Assembly (NCBI GenBank): GCA_018702715.1
Contig: JABIYQ010000151.1
Coordinates: 1 to 5,216 of the forward strand
Origin: Desulfobacula sp.
Lineage (GTDB): Bacteria; Desulfobacterota; Desulfobacteria; Desulfobacterales; Desulfobacteraceae
Direction of reading: 5' to 3'
Length of the DNA stretch: 5,216 nucleotides
In this document: positions 1 through 5,216 of the stretch, piece after piece
How positions within the stretch are numbered: position 1 is the first letter of the stretch
How the letters are laid out: each line of letters begins with the position of its first letter
The notes under the pieces: model-generated
The model's input: only the letters and a program-made list of their open reading frames with translations
Databases searched by the model: none
What the model was told of the DNA's origin: nothing
Made by a program: the position numbers and the translations under genes

Positions 1-2
1 CT

Positions 3-74
3 GCCTTTTGGCCCATCTACTTTATTGCATCAAAGACCGAATACGTATACAAAAAGTCCTATTTTCCAACTTAA
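3..74 (+). CDS. Possible 3' end of an upstream gene (partial, frame uncertain)
   Basis: The left edge is open in all three forward frames, so a gene running in from the left is possible but its frame cannot be fixed. The frame ending in TAA at 72-74 gives 23 residues that look most like a folded protein tail (aromatic and beta-rich, with FWPIYFIAS and then TEYVYKKSYFPT). The frame ending in TGA at 97-99 gives 32 residues (ending in NYEMVIKF); if real, its stop would overlap the TTG start of the next gene in a TTGA tetranucleotide. A third frame ends at 86-88. No function can be assigned from so short a stretch. The alternative is that 1-95 is a plain upstream intergenic region. Confidence 0.3.
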   Translation, partial: AFWPIYFIASKTEYVYKKSYFPT

Positions 75-95
75 CTACGAAATGGTAATTAAATT

Positions 96-968
96 TTGAA
101 AATTGCGTTAAACTTAAAAGTATTGCTGGGATGTTTATGCATTTTCGGCTCAGCCTTCTTTTTTTACCTGGCCACAGTGATTATCAAGTGGGCAAAGATC
201 AAAGGATTAAATATAGATCCTGCACTTTTCGTATTTGCAAGGTTTTTACTGGGTTTTATAACTGTGCTGATCCTGATGGCCCTTAAAAAGAAAAAAATAA
301 AGGTAAAGAAAAAACGATATCTCATTGGCAGGACCATGGCCAATTGTGTTGCCGTATATTGTTTTTTTAAAGGAGTGGATTTAACATCCGTTGGCCAGGC
401 CAATATTTTAAATATGACCTATCCATTATTTATCGCAATTTTTTCATGGATGTTTTTAAAGGAACAGCGGGATGCTATTGCAATTGTTGTTGTTGTCATA
501 GCGTTTGCAGGTGTTTGGATGATCCTGACACCGGGGAAAATGAATTTTAATATGAATTCCTTATGGGCCCTGGCATCTGGGATCAGTGCAGCCATTGCAA
601 TGATGTATCTCAATCTTTCAAGGCAGGTGCATGATACGGAAACCACATTATTCTTTTTGTTTGGTCTTGGGTCTTTACTTATTTATGCGGTATTTTTTAA
701 TCACATTCATATGCCCGGATTTTTAGATTTGAAATATCTTTTTTTCTGTTCCGCTTCAGCTATTGTCGGTCAATTTCTGATAACCATCGGGTTTAAATAT
801 GTGACTGCCATTGAAGGGGGTATTATTTCTTCAACCAGGATTCTTTTGGCAGCAGTGTTAGGCCCTGTTATTGCAATGGATCCGGTTCTTTCTACTTCTG
901 GGTGGGCAGGTGCATTCCTGATCTTTAGCGGCAATATATTTTTGACATTGAGGAAGGCAAAAAAATAA
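96..968 (+). CDS. EamA/DMT-superfamily transporter, 10 predicted membrane helices
   Basis: This is an inner-membrane permease of the drug/metabolite transporter superfamily, whose members usually export metabolites or amino acids; the substrate here cannot be told. The 290 residues match the usual length of the family. About ten hydrophobic segments form two repeats: roughly 9-30, 43-63, 76-93, 99-120, 125-144, then 153-173, 183-202, 212-233, 240-261 and 266-285. Family-like positions in the first repeat are R49 in the second helix, R79, the NMTYP stretch ending at P110, and the FLKE stretch ending at E123. The second repeat has a D-P (262-263) where many homologues have E-P. A lysine-rich cytoplasmic loop (64-74) fits the positive-inside rule. 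The start is TTG, because an in-frame TAA lies at 90-92 and the first internal ATG would remove two helices. No good Shine-Dalgarno sequence precedes it, so coupling to an upstream gene is possible. The stop is 2 bp from that of the convergent permease gene. Confidence 0.9.
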   Translation: MKIALNLKVLLGCLCIFGSAFFFYLATVIIKWAKIKGLNIDPALFVFARFLLGFITVLILMALKKKKIKVKKKRYLIGRTMANCVAVYCFFKGVDLTSVGQANILNMTYPLFIAIFSWMFLKEQRDAIAIVVVVIAFAGVWMILTPGKMNFNMNSLWALASGISAAIAMMYLNLSRQVHDTETTLFFLFGLGSLLIYAVFFNHIHMPGFLDLKYLFFCSASAIVGQFLITIGFKYVTAIEGGIISSTRILLAAVLGPVIAMDPVLSTSGWAGAFLIFSGNIFLTLRKAKK

Positions 969-970
969 AA

Positions 971-2170
971 CTAATTGGGTTTAACCCTGGAAAGACAAAG
1001 GGTTAACAAAAGGCCGATGAAGGCAACACTTCCCAAAAACCATGATCCGCACGACCATGACCCTGTTTGGGAAACAAGATAGGCAAGTATTGGCGGACCC
1101 ATTAGCTGGCCTGCCTGTCCTCCCTGAATAACAATCCCGTTAGTGGTTGCGATAAGGTTTTTTGAAGGAGCATAATCAGGGACGCCTCCAAGAATAGATG
1201 CCGGGATTAAGCCGCCAAAAAGTGAAAAGATAAGACATCCTGTATAATTTATTATAAAATTGCTATCCACAGAATATATGGCAAAGGAACTTGTGCCCAT
1301 TACCGTACAGGCAAATGCGACTAATTTCCACCGTTTAATGCCTTTTTTCAAACATCTTCCGCCAACAAGATTTCCAAAAATATTAACAAAGACCATTACT
1401 GCAGTCAAAATCGAGGCCATGGATTTGGTAAACCCATATTTTTCAATTATCATTGTCGGTAAAAAACCCATCACGGCCAGCCATTGCAGGGCATAGGTGA
1501 CAAAAATCAATCCAAGAAGCAATGGTCCGGCTCTTGTGGATGTCCTTATGACATCCTGAATCAATTTTTTAAAAGTAACTGATGTTGATTTGTTCATGAA
1601 TTTGATATGGGATGTCTTTTTTGAAAGTAAAAAAGTATAGGCTATCAATATGACGCCATTGATTTGCCAAAGGCCCTTCCAGTCTGTGACTGATAAAATA
1701 AATGGCAAAAGAATCATCATCAATGAGGCCCCGGCCGGAAGATAACAGGTCCAGATGGATAGTGCCACTGCCATATCTTTAGGTTTTACCACCTGGAAAA
1801 TCAGCGTCGGGGTGCTGACAATTACGGCCAAAAATCCAGCACCTTCCAGAAACCTGCTTGCAAGTAACCCGTAAAAGGAATCGGAAAATGATCCCAGAAA
1901 GCAACCTATAATTTGAAAAACAAGACCTGTCAGCATAAGGCGGCGGTGGCCAATGGCATCGGCAATAGCCCCTGTAAAGGTCCCAAGAAAAAGACCGGTA
2001 AGATTGAAAATGGATAAAACCCATCCTGCATAAAAAAGACTGATTGCAAGATCCATCCTGATATCCGACAGGACAGGCGGGACCTTGCCCACCTGGAAGG
2101 CAGACAGAATTCCGGCTCCGAACAGGATAAAAATAAGTCCCCAGGGACTTTTATCCTCAAAGGTTTTCAA
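971..2170 (-). CDS. Major facilitator superfamily permease, 12 predicted helices
   Basis: This is an inner-membrane secondary transporter of 399 residues, the normal size for a 12-helix MFS protein. The signature loop between helices 2 and 3 is clear: G67, D71, G74, then H75-R76-R77 (motif A). Helix 4 carries the R106-F-L-E-G-A-G motif. A basic central loop at about 184-213 separates the two halves. The second half has an LPTMIIEKYGF stretch and a G-G-R-C-L-K-K-G loop (270-277), the repeat counterpart of motif A. The general look recalls the CynX/NimT-like anion and drug permeases, but this is only a resemblance and the substrate is unknown. Translation starts at TTG (2170-2168), which overlaps the TGA of the upstream hydrolase by 4 nt in TTGA. 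A purine-rich AAAGAGA lies just before it inside the hydrolase gene. The arrangement implies one transcript and coupled translation, and a shared substrate pathway is inferred from it. No good later ATG exists before helix 1. Confidence 0.93.
   Translation of the reverse strand: MKTFEDKSPWGLIFILFGAGILSAFQVGKVPPVLSDIRMDLAISLFYAGWVLSIFNLTGLFLGTFTGAIADAIGHRRLMLTGLVFQIIGCFLGSFSDSFYGLLASRFLEGAGFLAVIVSTPTLIFQVVKPKDMAVALSIWTCYLPAGASLMMILLPFILSVTDWKGLWQINGVILIAYTFLLSKKTSHIKFMNKSTSVTFKKLIQDVIRTSTRAGPLLLGLIFVTYALQWLAVMGFLPTMIIEKYGFTKSMASILTAVMVFVNIFGNLVGGRCLKKGIKRWKLVAFACTVMGTSSFAIYSVDSNFIINYTGCLIFSLFGGLIPASILGGVPDYAPSKNLIATTNGIVIQGGQAGQLMGPPILAYLVSQTGSWSCGSWFLGSVAFIGLLLTLCLSRVKPN
981..1006 (-). terminator. 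Possible terminator hairpin at the end of the permease gene
   Basis: The arms TTAACCCT (981-988) and AGGGTTAA (999-1006) pair perfectly over 8 bp around a 10-nt loop. The hairpin lies inside the last codons of the permease gene. On the minus strand it is followed about 10 nt later by a T-rich run (complement of 959-970), which is too far for a textbook intrinsic terminator. On the plus strand no T run follows, so it would not stop the EamA transcript. The stem is AT-containing and only moderately stable. Confidence 0.3.
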
Positions 2171-3066
2171 ATGATCTCTTTAGCTCTTTTTACAAGCAGA
2201 GAAGTGCAATTTTTAATATTATTTTCTGTATAAAGTGTAAATTCATCTTTGTAACTTTTTTCAAACAGGTCCATGGCAAGTTGTTCATCAGAAAGAGGGG
2301 ATTGTCTTATATTTTGAATGGTGTTGAGTGTAATATCAATGGACTCCTGGATGCCTTTTGTCGCATCTTTTCCAGCCATATGTCCCTGATGGGCAGGGCA
2401 GATAATCAAAGGGTTTGATTCCTTAATAAAATTAAGGGTTGAAATATATGCATGGGCCGTGGTGAAGTATAAGGGCAGATATCCTCTGCCTGGAAAATGA
2501 AAGCCAAGACTGTCAGAGCAAAACATGATTTTTTTTGAGTTTATAATCCCCATAAGGTTTCCAGGGGAGTGGCCATCCACTTTAACAAGATCCAATGTGA
2601 CACTTCCAAGGTCAATGGATTGTCTTTCATCTACGGTTAGAGCACAACTTAGATCCGGGATCTTTTTCAATGAGGGTCTGCCGGGTTTGATGTTAAATTT
2701 GGCCAGATTTTTTGATATAAACCTGTCTTCTTTAATCAATAAAGGTAAGGATTTTGGATGTTCATTAAACTCTTTTGCCCCTTTTGCAGCAATTATCCGG
2801 GCATTTGGATATCTTTTGGCAAGACCCGGCAGTCCTGTAATATGGTCTGAATGGGGATGGGATGGAATGATAAAATCCGGATTGATATCAAGATGTTCAA
2901 GTTGCCTGATCACAGTATCAACTATTCCTGAAACACCCACTTCAAAAAGGGCAGTGCTGCTGTTGCCGATAACCAGAAACAGGTTGAAAAAATAATTTCC
3001 CAGCATTAAAATATTTTTATCTATCTTAATGGGAAAATTTTTTTCAGGTATATAATGATCTTTCAT
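2167..3066 (-). CDS. Metallo-beta-lactamase-fold hydrolase
   Basis: This is a cytoplasmic dinuclear-metal hydrolase of 299 residues with no signal peptide. The zinc-binding signature is complete: H70-P-H72-S-D74-H75 (HxHxDH), H166 in the GHSPG loop, D185 in the CSDSLG stretch, and H226 in CPAHQG. Thus both metal sites should be occupied and the enzyme should be active. The fold starts with beta strands (about 10-45) and ends with a helical extension at about 235-299, which may help shape the substrate pocket. Family members hydrolyse thioesters, lactones, phosphodiesters and other compounds, so sequence alone does not give the substrate. Nothing here marks it as a true beta-lactamase, glyoxalase II or RNase. 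The start is ATG, with an AGGAGA ribosome binding site 4 nt upstream. It is the first gene of a two-gene operon with the permease and is divergent from the sensor kinase. Its 3' end provides the TTGA overlap used by the permease. Confidence 0.92.
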   Translation of the reverse strand: MKDHYIPEKNFPIKIDKNILMLGNYFFNLFLVIGNSSTALFEVGVSGIVDTVIRQLEHLDINPDFIIPSHPHSDHITGLPGLAKRYPNARIIAAKGAKEFNEHPKSLPLLIKEDRFISKNLAKFNIKPGRPSLKKIPDLSCALTVDERQSIDLGSVTLDLVKVDGHSPGNLMGIINSKKIMFCSDSLGFHFPGRGYLPLYFTTAHAYISTLNFIKESNPLIICPAHQGHMAGKDATKGIQESIDITLNTIQNIRQSPLSDEQLAMDLFEKSYKDEFTLYTENNIKNCTSLLVKRAKEII

Positions 3067-3070
3067 TTGT

Positions 3071-3076
3071 TCTCCT
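3071..3076 (-). promoter_or_regulatory. Ribosome binding site of the hydrolase gene
   Basis: Read on the minus strand this is AGGAGA, four bases before the ATG at 3066. It fixes that ATG as the start of the hydrolase and marks the 5' end of the operon's coding part. Confidence 0.8.
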
Positions 3077-3120
3077 TTTTGACGGGAATCAAATTTTGCA
3101 AACTTGAGAACTGGATTACT

Positions 3121-3126
3121 ATCATA
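3121..3126 (-). promoter_or_regulatory. Possible -10 element for the hydrolase-permease operon
   Basis: On the minus strand this reads TATGAT, five of six matches to the sigma-70 -10 consensus. It would give a leader of about 48 nt before the hydrolase ATG. No convincing -35 hexamer lies 16-18 bp upstream, so the promoter would need an activator or the call is wrong. Confidence 0.25.
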
Positions 3127-3175
3127 TCTAACAGGTTTCTAAAAGAATTAGTTTGCAGAGCCTGTCATGGCGGTC

Positions 3176-3204
3176 TTGACAAAAATCATGATGGAAAGTA
3201 TTTA
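3176..3204 (+). promoter_or_regulatory. Candidate sigma-70 promoter of the sensor kinase gene
   Basis: A perfect TTGACA (-35) at 3176-3181 is followed after 17 bp by TATTTA (3199-3204), which matches three of six consensus -10 positions; a TTTATT at 3201-3206 (spacing 19) is an alternative. The predicted transcript would start near 3211 and have a leader of about 33 nt. The spacer contains the small palindrome ATCATGAT (3185-3192), which is not longer than chance would give. Confidence 0.4.
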
Positions 3205-3231
3205 TTCAGAATAGTTTACTTTTTAGTTTAA

Positions 3232-3237
3232 AGGAGG
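3232..3237 (+). promoter_or_regulatory. Strong ribosome binding site of the sensor kinase gene
   Basis: AGGAGG lies six bases before the ATG at 3244 and is an ideal Shine-Dalgarno match. It decides the kinase start and predicts efficient translation. Confidence 0.88.
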
Positions 3238-3243
3238 TTTTTA

Positions 3244-5067
3244 ATGCCTGCTCACAAACCAAGGCTTTTGGATGTGCTCAATGCGTTTGAAGATGGTATA
3301 TATATTATCAGCAATGATTATACCATTGAATACATGAATAAACACATGGAAGAATTGTTTGGTGAGGGAATTGGAAAAAAATGCTATGAGGTATTGATTC
3401 AATCTGACAAACCTTGCAATTGGTGTAAATATGATAAAGTTTTTATTAATAATGAAACCCATCACAGTGAGGTATATATTGAATCGGTTGATAAAATATT
3501 TGCCCTGTCTGAGCTTCCCATTACCAATCAGGACGCAACGATATCCAAACTGTCTTTATATCGGGATATCACTCACACCGTGCGCCAGGAAGAAAAACTC
3601 AAATCATCTAGAGAAAGTTATCAAACACTTTTTACTCATGCAGGGTGTGGAGTGTTTATCAGCAGTAAACAAGGAAGGTTTCTTGATGTTAACCCGACGC
3701 TGTTAAAAATGCTTGGGTATCGGGATAAGGATGAATTCCTTTCTCTTGATCTTGCAAGGGATGTATATTTAAGCCCAAAAGACAGGCGTGAATATACTGA
3801 AATCATAGAAAAAACCGGCCAGGTTGTTGATTACGAGGTGAAGTGGAGACGTCGGGATGGGAACATACTTCATATCCTTTTAACCAGTACTGTAAGGTAC
3901 GACACCAACGGGGATATTTTAGGATATGAAGGAATCGTTGTGGATCAGACCCGAAGGAAAAAACATCAGAATGAAATAAAAGAAGCCTATGATTTTATGG
4001 ATAAAATTATTTCATGTTCTCCCAATGCCATCATGGCTATGGATATGATGGGTATTATCAAGTTGTGGAATAAGAGTGCGGAAGATATTTTTGGGTTTAA
4101 ATCTGCCAAGGTGGTTGAAAAAATGAATATCCAGCAGATTTTTTCAATTAAGGTGGCCAATAATGTCATGGATATGATGAGGGATGAAAAATTCGGAGGC
4201 AGGGGCAGGCTGAATTCTTATCCATTAAATTTTAAAAAGAATAATGGTGAGATAGTTGAAGGTAACCTTTCTGCCAGCATCCTTTATGATGACAAAGGTG
4301 ACGAACTGGCATCAGTTGGATTGTTTGTCGATTTAAAAGAACGGCTTCAAACAGAAAGGGAATTAGGAGAGGCAAGACAGCATCTGCTTCAGTCAGAAAA
4401 GTTGGCTGCCATGGGGAGGCTGACTTCCCAGATTGCACACGAACTTAATAATCCGCTTTTTGGGATAATGAATACCCTTGAATTGATGAAAACTGAGATT
4501 TCCCCTCAAAACAAGAGACGAAGGCTTTTGGATATGTCTTTGTCTGAGATTGAGCGCTTGGCTGATATGCTGAAAAAAATGTTGTCTTTTTCAAAGCCGG
4601 ATCAGGATAAACGCATAGAGGTAAATATTAATGTGGTTATTGATGAACTCATGATGTTATATGAAAAACGATTCAGGGAAAACAGTATAAAAGTCAGTAT
4701 GAATCTTATGGAAAATCCAGGACTTATTAAGGCCTCCAGGGATCAATTAAGGCAGGTATTTATCAATATGTTTTCCAATGCCATGTATGCAATGCCCGAT
4801 GGCGGCAGCCTTGAAATCTCCAATAAAATTGTTTCCGGAAAACTTTATATTATTATAAAGGATACGGGGACCGGGATAAAACCTGATCATATGAAAAAGA
4901 TTTTTGATTCTTTTTTCACTACTAAAAAAGAGAGCGTTCAAGGTGTAGGCCTGGGGCTTTCCGTCTGTTATGGTTTTATTAAAGACCATGGTGGGGACAT
5001 TAAAGTTGAATCCCAGGAAGGACAATGGACAGAGTTTACTATCATGCTTCCTATTGCCGGCAAATAA
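3244..5067 (+). CDS. Soluble three-PAS sensor histidine kinase (HisKA + HATPase_c)
   Basis: This is a 607-residue kinase that should autophosphorylate on histidine and pass phosphate to a response regulator. No membrane segment or signal peptide is seen, so it probably senses a cytoplasmic signal. The domains are PAS1 (about 8-112), PAS2 (about 123-238), PAS3 (about 248-365), a coiled linker (366-388), HisKA (about 384-450) and HATPase_c (about 497-605). PAS1 carries C47 and then P-C58-x-x-C61, a pattern frequent in deltaproteobacterial PAS domains, possibly redox- or metal-responsive (inference). The H box has H399-E-L-N-N-P, the N box N508 and N512, the G1 box D540-x-G542-x-G544, the F box F554 to T560, and the G2 box G567-x-G569-x-G571, so all catalytic elements are intact. 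The domain style is NtrB-like, and such kinases often pair with sigma-54 activator-type regulators. No regulator or receiver domain is encoded in the window. The ATG has an ideal AGGAGG six bases upstream. The gene diverges from the hydrolase-permease operon. Confidence 0.95.
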   Translation: MPAHKPRLLDVLNAFEDGIYIISNDYTIEYMNKHMEELFGEGIGKKCYEVLIQSDKPCNWCKYDKVFINNETHHSEVYIESVDKIFALSELPITNQDATISKLSLYRDITHTVRQEEKLKSSRESYQTLFTHAGCGVFISSKQGRFLDVNPTLLKMLGYRDKDEFLSLDLARDVYLSPKDRREYTEIIEKTGQVVDYEVKWRRRDGNILHILLTSTVRYDTNGDILGYEGIVVDQTRRKKHQNEIKEAYDFMDKIISCSPNAIMAMDMMGIIKLWNKSAEDIFGFKSAKVVEKMNIQQIFSIKVANNVMDMMRDEKFGGRGRLNSYPLNFKKNNGEIVEGNLSASILYDDKGDELASVGLFVDLKERLQTERELGEARQHLLQSEKLAAMGRLTSQIAHELNNPLFGIMNTLELMKTEISPQNKRRRLLDMSLSEIERLADMLKKMLSFSKPDQDKRIEVNINVVIDELMMLYEKRFRENSIKVSMNLMENPGLIKASRDQLRQVFINMFSNAMYAMPDGGSLEISNKIVSGKLYIIIKDTGTGIKPDHMKKIFDSFFTTKKESVQGVGLGLSVCYGFIKDHGGDIKVESQEGQWTEFTIMLPIAGK

Positions 5068-5216
5068 GCCTTAACATGATAATTTTGTTTTAACCCGGCC
5101 GGGGCATGCTTGCGATGAATTTAATGGTGCGTGATTTTCGGCATAAGAATTTTAATAAGAAGAGGTGATTTATCTCCAATTATGTTGCGAGTTTTACTCC
5201 GCCTGATCCCGCAGAC

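Noticed and set aside
25..51. TTGCAT and TATACA as a promoter for the EamA transporter
   Set aside because: The spacing is only 15 bp, the -10 matches four of six, and the region may be coding for an upstream gene.
286..314. A-rich runs (seven and six A) in the lysine loop of the transporter as a programmed slippage site
   Set aside because: They simply encode a lysine-rich cytoplasmic loop, the frame is intact on both sides, and slippage would yield no sensible product.
2525..2995. A 156-codon open frame on the plus strand, opposite the hydrolase
   Set aside because: It lies wholly antisense to a gene with full catalytic motifs, has no ribosome binding site or recognisable domain, and is best explained by codon bias of the real gene.
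3185..3192. Palindrome ATCATGAT inside the kinase promoter spacer as an operator
   Set aside because: An 8-bp palindrome is expected by chance in a region this size and no second copy was seen.
5094..5103. GC-rich palindrome CCCGGCCGGG after the kinase as a terminator
   Set aside because: It has no loop and no following T run, so it cannot form a normal intrinsic terminator hairpin.
5106..5168. A 20-codon open frame after the kinase, and an ATG at 5182 preceded by AGAGGTGA
   Set aside because: The short frame has no ribosome binding site or recognisable product. The ATG at 5182 is 13 nt from the purine-rich stretch, too far for a good start, and only 11 codons fit before the window ends, so no gene can be supported.

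Overview
The window is AT-rich bacterial chromosomal DNA, dense with four complete protein genes. No RNA gene, mobile element, integrase, CRISPR array or long repeat was seen. The gene style suggests a deltaproteobacterial sulfate reducer of the Desulfobacteraceae type (Desulfobacter/Desulfobacula-like): moderately low GC, many AAA/AAG lysines, and a multi-PAS cytosolic histidine kinase whose first PAS carries a Cys...Pro-Cys-x-x-Cys signature. This assignment is inference from style, not from a marker gene.

Layout, left to right. Positions 1-95 hold at most the tail of an upstream gene, with the frame undecided. A plus-strand EamA/DMT-type transporter (96-968, TTG start) follows. It converges on a two-gene minus-strand operon with only 2 bp between the stop codons. 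That operon reads leftward from 3066: a complete metallo-beta-lactamase-fold hydrolase (3066-2167), then a 12-helix major facilitator permease (2170-971). The permease's TTG start overlaps the hydrolase stop in a TTGA tetranucleotide. A 177-bp divergent intergenic region (3067-3243) carries good ribosome binding sites for both sides and a plausible sigma-70 promoter for the rightward gene. That gene is a 607-residue soluble PAS-PAS-PAS-HisKA-HATPase histidine kinase (3244-5067). The last 149 bp contain no gene that can be supported.

How they may fit together (inference): the hydrolase and permease are very probably co-transcribed and translationally coupled, which suggests one imports or exports a small molecule that the other hydrolyses or generates. 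The kinase diverges from the same intergenic region and may sense a related cytoplasmic or redox signal, but its response regulator is not in the window. The EamA transporter is probably a separate unit, perhaps coupled to a gene left of the window. No clearly novel system is evident. The most interesting points are the hydrolase-permease-kinase grouping, the cysteine-containing PAS domain, and the tight convergent and overlapping gene junctions.
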